NCBI RefSeq assembly: GCF_000938305.1
Contig: NZ_JYMT01000042.1
Location: forward strand, 676,424 to 740,423
Direction: 5' to 3'
From: Bradyrhizobium sp. LTSP885
GTDB lineage: Bacteria > Pseudomonadota > Alphaproteobacteria > Rhizobiales > Xanthobacteraceae
DNA: 64,000 nt
Position 1 is the first letter of the stretch; every line of letters starts with the position of its first letter. The notes beneath the pieces are model-generated. The model searched no databases and was not told where the DNA came from. It was given only the letters and a program-made list of their open reading frames with translations. The translations under genes were made by a program, and so were the position numbers. Below are positions 42,302 through 51,900 of the stretch, in pieces.

Positions 42302-42865
42302 TCAGACCGTCAGGATTTCCTTTTCCTTGGCGCCAAGCAACTGATCGATTTCGGTGATCACCCCGTCGGTCGCCTTCTGCACCTCGTTGGACAGACGCTC
42401 CTGGTCGTCCTCCGAGATCTCGTGATTCTTCTCGAGCTTCTTGATGATATCGAGCCCGTCGCGGCGCACATGGCGCACTGCGACCTTCGCTGCTTCGGCG
42501 TATTTGTGCGCGACCTTGACGAGCTCCTTGCGGCGCTCCTCGTTGAGTTCGGGAATACGCAGGCGAAGCACCTGCCCTTCGGTCGCCGGCGACAGGCCGA
42601 GATTGGAATCGACGATCGCCTTTTCCACGGCCTTCACCATCGACTTGTCCCAGACCTGCACCGAGAGCAAACGCGGCTCGGGCACGCTGATGGTCGCGAC
42701 CTGATTGAGCGGCATATGCGATCCGTAGGCCTCGACCTGGACCGGCTCCAGCATGGAGGCCGCGGCGCGGCCGGTGCGCAGACCACCGAGCTCATGCTTG
42801 AGTGCCTGCGTGGCACCCTGCATGCGGCGCTTTACTTCATTGATGTCAAAACCAGGTGCGGCCAT
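42302..42865 (-). CDS. frr: Ribosome recycling factor
   Basis: 187 residues, the full length of RRF: helical domain I ends (FDINEVKRRMQGATQALKHELGGLRTGRA; RRDGLDIIKKLEKNHEISED) and a central domain II with PLNQVATISVPEPRLLSV. It splits post-termination ribosomes with EF-G. ATG 42865 is the family start. It lies 51 bases after pyrH in the conserved order tsf-pyrH-frr. Confidence 0.96.
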   Translation of the reverse strand: MAAPGFDINEVKRRMQGATQALKHELGGLRTGRAAASMLEPVQVEAYGSHMPLNQVATISVPEPRLLSVQVWDKSMVKAVEKAIVDSNLGLSPATEGQVLRLRIPELNEERRKELVKVAHKYAEAAKVAVRHVRRDGLDIIKKLEKNHEISEDDQERLSNEVQKATDGVITEIDQLLGAKEKEILTV

Positions 42866-42916
42866 GACGCTCTCCCTTCTCAAGAAAACCGGTTGCCGAC
42901 GCCCGCAGGCGCAACG

Positions 42917-43633
42917 TCAGCCGGCGACGACCGTGCCGTGTCCGGTACCGCGCAGAATGGCTCCGATCGAACCGGGCTCCGCGATCGAGAACACGATGAT
43001 AGGGAGCGACGTCTCGCGGGCAAGCGCGAAAGCAGTCGCGTCCATGACCTTGTAGCCGCCTTCGATTGCCTGCGAATGGGTCAGGCGGTCGAAGCGCTTG
43101 GCTTTGGGGTCCTTCTTCGGATCGGCGCTGTAGACGCCGTCGACATTGGTGGCCTTCAGCACCGCCTGTGCGCCGATTTCGGCCGCACGCAGCACGGCGG
43201 TCGTATCGGTCGTGAAGAACGGATTGCCGGTTCCACCGCCGAGCAGGACGATCCGTCCCTCGGCGAGATATTTGTGCGTTGCACTGCGCGTGAACAGCTC
43301 GGAAATCTCCGGCATCACGAACGCCGACAGCGTTCGCGCCGGGGTCCCCTTGCGCTCGATGGCCGATTCCAGCGCGAGGCAATTCATCATGGTGGCGAGC
43401 ATGCCCATGGTGTCGCCGGTCGGCCGGGACACCCCGCGGGAGGACACCTCGACACCGCGGACGATGTTGCCGCCGCCGATCACGACCGCCACCTCGACGC
43501 CGAGCTGGCGCGCCGCGATCAGGTCGTCGGCAACGCGATCAAGGGTGGGCTGGTCGATTCCGAAGCCATGGCTGCCGGCCAGATATTCGCCGGACAGCTT
43601 GATCACGACGCGACGATAGACCGGCTCAGCCAT
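42917..43633 (-). CDS. pyrH: UMP kinase
   Basis: 238 residues of the amino-acid-kinase fold. RRVVIKLSGEYLAG at the start, VVIGGGNIVRG for nucleotide binding and DTTAVLRAAEIGAQAVLKAT in the C-terminal half are characteristic. It phosphorylates UMP to UDP in pyrimidine synthesis. It lies 69 bases downstream of tsf. Confidence 0.96.
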   Translation of the reverse strand: MAEPVYRRVVIKLSGEYLAGSHGFGIDQPTLDRVADDLIAARQLGVEVAVVIGGGNIVRGVEVSSRGVSRPTGDTMGMLATMMNCLALESAIERKGTPARTLSAFVMPEISELFTRSATHKYLAEGRIVLLGGGTGNPFFTTDTTAVLRAAEIGAQAVLKATNVDGVYSADPKKDPKAKRFDRLTHSQAIEGGYKVMDATAFALARETSLPIIVFSIAEPGSIGAILRGTGHGTVVAG

Positions 43634-43702
43634 GATGCGATCGCTTCCTTGTCCCGCGCAGGCAAGCTTCCGGCGTTTGTGCCGGAAGCCCGTCGTCAGC
43701 GG

Positions 43703-44626
43703 TTACTTCTTGCCGCTGGCGGCTGCGACTTCGGCAGCGAAATCGCTTTCCTGCTTCTCGATTCCCTCGCCGAGAGCATAGCTCACAAAACCCGCGATCT
43801 TGATCGGGCCGCCGACCTTACCCTCAGCTTCCTTTACCGCCTGGGCAACGGACTTGCCGCTGTCGTGGATAAAGGCCTGATCGAGCAGGCAAACTTCCTT
43901 GTAATAGGTCTTCAGGCCCGAATCGACGATCTTCTCGATGACGTTTTCCGGCTTGCCGGCCTGGCGGTACTTGTCGGCCAGCACATCCTTCTCGCGCTTG
44001 ACGGCCTCCGGATCGAGCCCCGTCGGATCGAGCGCCAGCGGCTTGGCCGCAGCAACATGCATGGCGAGCTGACGGCCGAGGAGCGCGAGTTCGTCGGCCT
44101 TGCCGGCCGATTCCAGTGCGACGATCACGCCGATCTTGCCGGCGCCCTCGACGACCGCGTTATGAACGTAGCTCGACACCACGCCCTTGCTCACTTCGAG
44201 CGAAGCGGCGCGGCGCAGCGTCATGTTCTCGCCGATGGTCGCGATCGCGTCCGAGATCGCCCTCTCCACGGTGACTTCGCCGATCTTGGCGGCCTTGATG
44301 GTCTCGACATCAGCGCCGTGATGCAGCGCGACCTGGGCGATCATCTTGACCAGGCCCTGGAACTGTTCGTTGCGCGCGACGAAATCGGTCTCCGAATTGA
44401 CCTCGACCAGCACGCCCTTGGTGCCTGACGTCAGCGCACCGATCAGGCCCTCAGCCGCGACGCGGCCGGCCTTCTTGGCGGCCTTGGTGATGCCCTTCTT
44501 GCGCAGCCAATCCTGTGCGGCCTGCATGTCGCCGTCGGTCTCGGTCAGCGCCGCCTTGCAATCCATCATGCCCGCGCCGGTCGACTCGCGGAGTTCCTTG
44601 ACCATAGCAGCTGTGATCGTTGCCAT
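43703..44626 (-). CDS. tsf: Elongation factor Ts
   Basis: 307 residues. The N-terminal UBA-like domain (VKELRESTGAGMMDCKAALTE) and the core with TDFVARNEQFQGLV are standard; TDF is the EF-Tu-contacting motif. It recycles EF-Tu by exchanging GDP for GTP. It follows rpsB after 127 bases that contain a stem-loop. Confidence 0.96.
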   Translation of the reverse strand: MATITAAMVKELRESTGAGMMDCKAALTETDGDMQAAQDWLRKKGITKAAKKAGRVAAEGLIGALTSGTKGVLVEVNSETDFVARNEQFQGLVKMIAQVALHHGADVETIKAAKIGEVTVERAISDAIATIGENMTLRRAASLEVSKGVVSSYVHNAVVEGAGKIGVIVALESAGKADELALLGRQLAMHVAAAKPLALDPTGLDPEAVKREKDVLADKYRQAGKPENVIEKIVDSGLKTYYKEVCLLDQAFIHDSGKSVAQAVKEAEGKVGGPIKIAGFVSYALGEGIEKQESDFAAEVAAASGKK

Positions 44627-44715
44627 CGTTCAATGTCCTTCTTGCCTGTAGAGAAACCGCGGCGCCCGATGGCGCCGCCGTCAGCGACAGGAAAATCGTT
44701 GTTCGTGGAATGGAA

Positions 44716-44746
44716 GCGGCGGCCGGGACAAGCCCGGCCACGCCGC
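44716..44746 (-). terminator. Stem-loop between rpsB and tsf
   Basis: GGCCGGG (44721-44727) pairs with CCCGGCC (44733-44739) over a 5-nt loop, with further outer pairing. There is no T run, so it may act as a partial terminator or an RNA-processing site that tunes the S2 to EF-Ts ratio. Confidence 0.4.
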
Positions 44747-44753
44747 GTAACCC

Positions 44754-45746
44754 TTATTCCGCTTCGGCGAGCGTCTTCGCCTGGGCGACCCAGGCGTCGG
44801 CACGGCTCGGCAGACCGACTTCTTCGCCGATCTTGTGCGCGGTGTCGTGGTTGAGCTCGGCGAGCTGCCAGAAGTGGAAGATGCCGAGGTCGTTGAGCTT
44901 CTTCTCGACCGCACCGGACACGCCGGTGAGCTTCTTGAGGTCGTCGGCGGTGCCACGCGGACCAGCCAGCCCCTGGAAGCCTGCTGGCGCTGCCGCCGGA
45001 AGCTCTTCCTGTCGGGGCGCAGCCGACGCACCGACGTCGATCCCGGAATCACCCTGTGCACGCGAGATGCCGTCGATCGCGGCGCGCGCCACGAGGTCGC
45101 AATACAGCGAGATCGCACGGCCAGCGTCGTCATTGCCCGGCACCACAAAGGTGATGCCCTTGGGGTCCGAATTGGTGTCGACGATCGCGGCAACCGGGAT
45201 GTTCAGCCGCTGCGCTTCCTGGATCGCGATGTCTTCCTTGTTGGTGTCGATCACGAAGATCATGTCGGGCAGACCGCCCATGTCCTTGATGCCGCCGAGC
45301 GAACGGTCGAGCTTGTCGCGCTCGCGCTGCAGTGTCAGCCGCTCCTTCTTGGTGTAGGAGTTGGCATCGCCGGACGACAGCACGTCATCGAGGTGACGCA
45401 GCCGCTTGATCGAGCCGGAAATCGTCTTCCAGTTGGTCAGCGTGCCGCCGAGCCAGCGCGAATTGACGAAGTACTGCGCCGAACGCTTGGCAGCCTCCGC
45501 GACGCCGTCCTGCGCCGAACGCTTGGTGCCGACGAACAGGATACGGCCGCCCTTGGCGACGGTATCGCTGACCGCCTGAAGCGCGCGATGCATCATCGGC
45601 ACGGTCTGCGCGAGGTCGATGATGTGAATGTTGTTGCGGGCACCGAAAATGTAATCCGCCATTTTCGGATTCCAGCGGTGCGATTGGTGGCCAAAGTGAA
45701 CGCCAGCTTCCAGAAGCTGACGCATATTGAATTCGGGTAGCGCCAT
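44754..45746 (-). CDS. rpsB: 30S ribosomal protein S2 with a C-terminal extension
   Basis: 330 residues. Residues 1 to about 235 are a normal S2 (FNMRQLLEAGVHFGHQSHRW; PDMIFVIDTNKEDIAIQEA). The C-terminal ~90 residues form an Ala/Pro linker and a small helix-hairpin-helix-like domain (DDLKKLTGVSGAVEKKLNDLGIF). Such an extension is known in alphaproteobacterial S2 proteins and may contact rRNA or another factor. It heads the rpsB-tsf cluster, with a promoter at 45858-45885. Confidence 0.95.
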   Translation of the reverse strand: MALPEFNMRQLLEAGVHFGHQSHRWNPKMADYIFGARNNIHIIDLAQTVPMMHRALQAVSDTVAKGGRILFVGTKRSAQDGVAEAAKRSAQYFVNSRWLGGTLTNWKTISGSIKRLRHLDDVLSSGDANSYTKKERLTLQRERDKLDRSLGGIKDMGGLPDMIFVIDTNKEDIAIQEAQRLNIPVAAIVDTNSDPKGITFVVPGNDDAGRAISLYCDLVARAAIDGISRAQGDSGIDVGASAAPRQEELPAAAPAGFQGLAGPRGTADDLKKLTGVSGAVEKKLNDLGIFHFWQLAELNHDTAHKIGEEVGLPSRADAWVAQAKTLAEAE

Positions 45747-45857
45747 AGTTCTAATTCTCCGGTTGGTTCCTCCGGAAACGTGTGAGCAAACGAGCCTGTT
45801 GGCCCGGTTGCCACCGGACGGCCTTTGAGAGCCATGTTTCCGTGTGAGATGGCGCGG

Positions 45858-45885
45858 TGTATAGCGCGATTTGCGCCAGAAGCAA
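45858..45885 (-). promoter_or_regulatory. Probable rpsB promoter
   Basis: On the minus strand TTGCTT (45885-45880) and TATACA (45863-45858) are 16 bases apart, a good sigma-70 pair, about 110 bases upstream of the rpsB ATG. The leader between them and the ATG is long enough for S2 autoregulation. Confidence 0.55.
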
Positions 45886-45963
45886 GGAAATATGGCCGGT
45901 TCTGGCGACTAAATGGCCGTCAAATGGGTCGTTTCGGGCCAAAATCGGTGAATTTGGCTTCCC

Positions 45964-46929
45964 TTACCGTCCTCCCGCCTCGGCAGGCTTGGCGTCCTTC
46001 CGGTCGGCGTCGATCTTGTCCTTGAGGTCGCCGACAGCGCGGAAAAAGGCGGCCTCCTCCCGCACCGGTACCGCACGGAACGATGGCGGCAGCAGCACAT
46101 GCACCGTGCCTTGCCGGCCGACGATCGAGAAGGCCTCGGAGCGCTGCAGCGTCTGCGCCGCAATGGCGGTCGCCAGCACCGTCGCCACGATCACGCCCTT
46201 CAGCCACAGTCGCGTATGGCCGATCTGGCGCAGGTGCAGGAAGCAGATGACCGCGACGATGGTCCACGCCGCCGCGTATTGATAGGCGGTAGCCGAAGGC
46301 GCCGTGAACGAGAATGCCAGAACGCGGGCGATCTCATTATAAGCGGCCAGCGCCAGCGTGCCGCCGAGCGCGATCAACAGATTGCGCATGAAGTGCGAGC
46401 GCCCGGAAAACACGCGCGACAACAGCGCCCACAGCCCCGCCCACAAAATGACGGCAACGATGATCCAGAGCAGCGGTGTCAGATAGTCCGACGCGCGAAC
46501 CTCCGCGGTCTGGGCAAGCCAGACCGTCAGCGCGTACAGGCCGAGCACGGTGATGCCGAGGGCTGCAACCAGGACGCCCGGGACCAACCGTGCTTCAGGT
46601 GGCGCAATACGTTCCGGCGCGACCGCGTGATCGGCACTGCGCACGCGCAACAGCGTCTGTCCGATACGAATTGGATGTTCGCCGTCAACCACGACGCGCG
46701 CCGACCGCTTGTCGCTGCCGTCGAGGAATATGCCGTTGACGCTGCCGAGGTCCTCGGCAATCAGTTGCCCCGCATCGTCGCGAAATATCCGCAGATGATT
46801 GGGTGCGACATAGGGGTCATCGACAATGACGTCGTTGTCGTAGCCGCGGCCGATACGGGCCTCGCTGGCTGTGACACGAACGCGCGTGGCGAGCTCACGG
46901 TGGCGCGACAGGACCTCGATCCAGATCAT
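45964..46929 (-). CDS. FHA-domain membrane protein
   Basis: 321 residues. An N-terminal FHA domain (about residues 20-95: EARIGRGYDNDVIVDDPYVAPNHLRIF; EDLGSVNGIFLDG) should bind phosphothreonine peptides in the cytoplasm. It is followed by about five membrane helices (from residue 116 to 265) and a C-terminal charged tail. Its ATG overlaps the stop of the serine protease gene by ATGA, so the two proteins are made together. It could link phospho-signalling to the protease, but no kinase gene is adjacent. Function otherwise unknown. Confidence 0.8.
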   Translation of the reverse strand: MIWIEVLSRHRELATRVRVTASEARIGRGYDNDVIVDDPYVAPNHLRIFRDDAGQLIAEDLGSVNGIFLDGSDKRSARVVVDGEHPIRIGQTLLRVRSADHAVAPERIAPPEARLVPGVLVAALGITVLGLYALTVWLAQTAEVRASDYLTPLLWIIVAVILWAGLWALLSRVFSGRSHFMRNLLIALGGTLALAAYNEIARVLAFSFTAPSATAYQYAAAWTIVAVICFLHLRQIGHTRLWLKGVIVATVLATAIAAQTLQRSEAFSIVGRQGTVHVLLPPSFRAVPVREEAAFFRAVGDLKDKIDADRKDAKPAEAGGR

Positions 46930-48254
46930 CGCGTCACCTGCAGCGCTTCGAGGAAGCGCTTGCCGAGCGCCATCGCATCATCATAGCCGATCGCCTGCAG
47001 GTTCAGGCGCGACACCAGGGCCTCACTGCCGTCATCCTGCGTCACCGCGACCAACGCGACGTCGTAAAGCCCGTCGAATTCGCGATAGGCTCGCGCGCAC
47101 CACGTCGCGCGCAGCGGTGGGCGATCGGATGCAGCCGCAGTCGCGACGAAATCCTCATGGCAGTGCTCCGGCGTGTACCATTTCCGGTACTGCCCGCCGC
47201 CGACCACGCGCCCCTGGCTGAGCTGGGTCAGCAATGTCGCGAGCTGGAATTGATTGAGGTCGATGGTCTTCACGAAGGAATGGCTGATCTGGACGTTGCC
47301 GATGTTGAGGTCGGAGGCGACGAACAGTCCGGCATCGCTCGTGCATGTCGTCGTGTTGATGCTTGCGCGTGGCTTCGGCGTGGCGTCGGCATTGGTGCGC
47401 GCCCAGCAGTTCAGCCACGACACGGTCGATTCGGGCGTCCGGTACGGACCGAGCGCGACACTGCGAAAGCCCTGATCGAGAAAGGATTTGTAGAGCTCGG
47501 CTTGCGAGGCGGCGAGTTGCCGGCCGATCTCCGCGCGCAGGTCGGGCGCCGGACCGCGATTGCGGACGCGCGTCAGCAGCGCATCGGCAAACCGCGCCGG
47601 GACCAGGAAGCTCACAAGCTGACCGCCATTGCGCGTCGCGACGTTGATGCCGACCACCCGTCCCTCCGCCGTCACGGTCGGTCCGCCGCTCATGCCCGGA
47701 TTGAGCGCGCCGGAGAAATGGACACGGTCAGTATAGCTGTGGTCGACGAGGCCGTTGTACGTGCCCTCGACGATCGTGAAGCCGAGATCGAGGGGATCGC
47801 CCATCGAATAGAGACGCTCGCCCTTGGGCATTGCGCCATCCATCGCTGCGCGGTCAAATTGGAAGAACGGCGCATCCTTCTTGTCGAGCCGCACGACCGC
47901 GAGATCGTTGGGCACGTCGACGTCGAGCAGGCTGACCTCACCGCGCGAGCCATCGGCCCCGATATATTCAAGCCGATAGGTCTTGGGCTCCAGCGCGACC
48001 TGCGACACCACATGGTAGTTGGTGATCGCAAGCCCGTCTGACGACACCAGGAAGCCGGAGCCGATCGAGGTCTGCCGCCCTGCGTCGGCGACCAGCGTGC
48101 GGATTTGCAGGAGCCGCGGCGGCGCGCTCGCGTAGATCCCCTCGGCGGTCGCGGATTGCGCGGGCCCGGCCCATGCCGCGGCGAAACCGCAGACGACGAT
48201 CGCAACCAGGAATTCCGTCGCGCGCAACAGCGCGCCACCTGCAAGTCTCAACAA
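46926..48254 (-). CDS. Trypsin-like serine protease, exported
   Basis: 442 residues. A signal or anchor segment (residues 12-30) precedes a trypsin-like protease with His81 (ITNYHVV), Asp117 (VPNDLAVV) and Ser189 (NPGMSGGP), the DegP/HtrA-type triad. No PDZ domain follows; the C-terminal ~200 residues are a separate cysteine-containing domain (WLNCWARTNADATP; YTPEHCHEDFV; WCARAYREF) that I do not recognise. It should act in the periplasm. It is translationally coupled to the FHA membrane protein. Confidence 0.85.
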   Translation of the reverse strand: MLRLAGGALLRATEFLVAIVVCGFAAAWAGPAQSATAEGIYASAPPRLLQIRTLVADAGRQTSIGSGFLVSSDGLAITNYHVVSQVALEPKTYRLEYIGADGSRGEVSLLDVDVPNDLAVVRLDKKDAPFFQFDRAAMDGAMPKGERLYSMGDPLDLGFTIVEGTYNGLVDHSYTDRVHFSGALNPGMSGGPTVTAEGRVVGINVATRNGGQLVSFLVPARFADALLTRVRNRGPAPDLRAEIGRQLAASQAELYKSFLDQGFRSVALGPYRTPESTVSWLNCWARTNADATPKPRASINTTTCTSDAGLFVASDLNIGNVQISHSFVKTIDLNQFQLATLLTQLSQGRVVGGGQYRKWYTPEHCHEDFVATAAASDRPPLRATWCARAYREFDGLYDVALVAVTQDDGSEALVSRLNLQAIGYDDAMALGKRFLEALQVTR

Positions 48255-48307
48255 CCGTCCTGCTCCTGATGGTCCCTCGTCGCCATAGCGGCGATCGCTG
48301 CAGTCGT

Positions 48308-48833
48308 CTATTGCGCCAATTGCAGCTCGGCAAGCGTCGTGCGCGCGGTCGGTTCGTCAAGTGCAAAGAAATCAGCCGGCCCCGGATTGGCCGCATTTGC
48401 AGTGACGGCCGATGCGATGACGCCGCCGACCAGGCCCCCCATCATCGTCACGCCGCTGACAGACGCGTACCGCTCGCTCGCGCGCACCAGAAAGAAATAG
48501 GTGCGGCCCGGCTCAGTGGAGAAGTTGTACGTGGTATCGCCCGGAAAAAGCGTCTCGCTCGCGATGAACTGGTGACGACCGGCGGGCCGATCGGCAAAAA
48601 CGTAGGTCCCGATCGCCACCTTGCCGATGGGCTCGCCGTCGAGCTTCACGTCGCAGCCGCAAAACGCGCTCAATCCCTTGCGCTTTTCCTGCAGCACGAC
48701 GATGCGCGACTGCCCGGGCTTTGGTGGCCCCACCTTTTTGTGAAATCGCAGCGTAGTCGGTACCAACCCCGTCGCTGACACAGCCCGACATCAACAACAC
48801 AGCGGCCAACAGGACCGCGCAACGCCCAAACAT
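48308..48833 (-). pseudogene. DUF2846-type lipoprotein, frameshifted near its start
   Basis: ATG 48833 opens a lipoprotein signal (MFGRCAVLLAAVLLMSGCVSD, lipobox LMSGC). After AISQK the frame is lost at an A5 run (T5 on the plus strand, 48735-48739). One base less would join it to VGPPKPGQSRIVVLQEKRKG and on through a complete DUF2846-like domain (KVAIGTYVFADRPAGRHQF) to 48308. So either the gene is broken, or an A was added in sequencing. Without repair the domain would need another start. Function unknown; such domains sit in the outer membrane. Confidence 0.7.
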
Positions 48834-48946
48834 ATCGCCCCCAAGCACTTGCCCAGGATCGAGCATAATCGGGGACACGGTGCGGTTGCAATAGCGCTAA
48901 AGGCAAGGCTACGCGTCTCGCAAAGTCACACCGGTGACGACCGCGC

Positions 48947-51900
48947 CTACAGCGTCTGGACGTCGACGACACCGGCCACGGCTTTGATCGCGCCGGCGAT
49001 CTGCGGCGAGACCTTGTAGCGGCCGGGCAGCTTCATCTCGACCTCGGTCTGGAGGTCGAGCATGATCACCAGCGAGACGTCGCCGTCGGTACTCCCTGCC
49101 GGTACCGCTGCCGGCGCCTGCTTTGCCGCAGGCGCCCTTCCGGCGCCGCCTGCGGCAGGCGCGGCTTCCGGCATGTTGAGCCGGCGGGCGATCGAGTCGA
49201 GCGGTTTGGTGTCGCGCACGAAGATGCGCAGGCCCTTCTGCGTCTTGGCCGCGGCCTGATCGAGCGGCTCGGCGTGCAGCACCCTCGCCCGCACGTCCTC
49301 GCCCTGCAGCTCGGCGCCGAGTTGCAGCAGTACGGCGGTGCCCGGCTCGAGCACGTCGCGGTATTGCGCCAGCCCTTCGGAGAACAGCACCGCTTCGAAA
49401 TGGCCGGTCGGATCCGACAGACCCATGATGCCCATCTTGTTGCCGGTCTTGGTCCGGCGCTCCATCCGCGACACAACGGTCGCGGCCACCTTGCCCGCGG
49501 TCGCACCGTTCCTCACCGCGCGGGAAAATTCGGCCCAGGATTGCACGCGGAGCCGCTTCAGCGCAGTCGCATAATCGTCGAGCGGATGGCCCGACAGGAA
49601 GAAGCCGATCGCGTCATATTCGCGGCGCAGCCGGTCCGCGGGCAGCCATGGTTCGATCTGCGGCAGGATGATGCTCGGCGCATCGGCCGCGCTGCCGAAC
49701 ATGTCGTTCTGCCCTGATGTCGCGGCCTCATGGCTGCGCTGGCAGGCAGCGAGGACTGCATCCGCACCGGCAAACACCCGCGCGCGGTTCGGCTCCAGCG
49801 TGTCGAAGGCGCCCGCGGCCGCCAGGCTTTCGATGATGCGCTTGTTGACGGCGCGCGGGCTCACCCGCGCGGCGAAATCGGCCAGCGACGTGAAGGCGCC
49901 CTTCTTGCGCTCCTCCACGATCTGTTCGACGGCTTGGATGCCGACGCCCTTCAACGCGGCGAGCGCATAATAGATCGTGTTGTCGCCGACCTCGAAGGTC
50001 GGGCCGGAACGGTTGACGTTGGGCGCCTCGACCTTGATGCCGAGCCGCTGCGCCTCGGCGCGAAATTCCGAGAGCTTGTCGGTGTTGTTGAGTTCGAGCG
50101 TCATCGACGCCGCCAGGAACTCGACCGGATAATGCGCCTTCATGTAGGCGGTGTGGAACGACACCAGCGCGTAGGCGGCCGCATGGCTCTTGTTGAAGCC
50201 GTAGTCGGCGAACTTCGCCAGCAGCTCGAAGATGGTCTCCGCCTGCCCCTTTGGAACGTTGTTCTTGACCGCACCGGCGACGAAGACCGCGCGCTGCTTC
50301 TCCATCTCGGCGCGGATCTTCTTGCCCATCGCGCGGCGCAGCAGGTCGGCGTCGCCGAGCGAATAGCCCGCCATCACCTGCGCGATCTGCATCACCTGTT
50401 CCTGGTAGATGATGACGCCGAACGTCTCCTTCAGGATCGGCTCCAGGATCGGATGCAGATATTCCGGCTCCTCGTCGCCATGTTTGCGCGCACAATAGGT
50501 CGGGATGTTCGCCATCGGACCAGGGCGATACAGCGCCACCAGCGCGATGATGTCTTCGAAGCGGTCCGGCCGCATGTCGATCAGCGCGCGGCGCATGCCC
50601 TGGCTTTCCACCTGGAACACGCCGACCACATCGCCCCGCGCCAGCATCTGGTAACTCGACGCGTCCTCGATCGGCAGCGTTGCCAGATCGACGTGGATGT
50701 TGCGCGGCTTGAGCAGCTTCACCGCGACATCGAGCACGGTGAGCGTCTTCAGGCCGAGGAAGTCGAATTTGACGAGGCCGGCCGGCTCGACCCATTTCAT
50801 GTTGAACTGGGTGACCGGCATATCCGATTTCGGATCGCGATAGAGCGGCACCAGCTCGCTGAGCGGCCGGTCGCCGATCACGATGCCCGCGGCGTGGGTC
50901 GAAGCGTGGCGGGTCAGGCCCTCCAGCCGCTGCGCGATGTCGAAGGCGCGCGCCACCACCGGATCCTCGTCGCGGAACGCCTGCAGCTTCGGCTCGCTTT
51001 CGATCGCCTGCGCCAGCGTCACCGGCGCAGCAGGATTCTGCGGCACCAGTTTCGTCAGCTTGTCGACCTGGCCGTAGGGCATCTGCAACACGCGCCCGAC
51101 GTCACGCAGCACTCCGCGCGCCTGCAGCGTACCGAAGGTGATGATCTGCGCCACCTGATCGCGGCCGTAGCGCTGCTGCACATACTGGATCACCTCGCCG
51201 CGGCGATCCTGGCAGAAGTCGATGTCGAAGTCCGGCATCGACACGCGTTCCGGATTGAGGAAGCGCTCGAACAGCAGGCCGAACTTGATGGGATCGAGGT
51301 CGGTGATGGTGAGCGCCCACGCGACCAGCGAGCCCGCGCCGGAGCCGCGGCCTGGGCCGACCGGAATGCCCTGCCCCTTGGCCCATTTGATGAAGTCGGC
51401 GACGATCAGGAAGTAGCCCGCATATTTCATGCGGGTGATGACGTCGAGCTCGAAAGCAAGCCGACTGCTGTAGTCCTCGTCCGTCGTTCCCTGCGAGAGA
51501 CCATGCACCCGCAGCCGGTTCGCCAGTCCCTCCTCCGCCTGACGCTTCATCTCGGCGGCCTCATCGGCGGCGGCATCGGAGCTCGACGCGGCTCCGACGG
51601 TGAAGAACGGCAAAATCGGCTTGCGCGTCTTCGGCCGGAACGAGCAGCGCTCGGCGATCTCCACCGTCGATGCCAGCGCTTCCGGAATGTCGGCGAACAG
51701 CACCGCCATTTCGGCGCGGGACTTGAAGCGGTGATCGGGCGTCAGTTGCACGCGATTGGTCTCGGCGATCAGATGACCGCCGGCGATGCAGAGCAGCGCG
51801 TCATGCGATTCGTAATCGTCGTTGGTCGCGAAATACGGCTCGTTGGTCGCGACCAGCGGCAGGCCCTTCGCATAGGCCAGATCGATCAGGCCGCTTTCAG

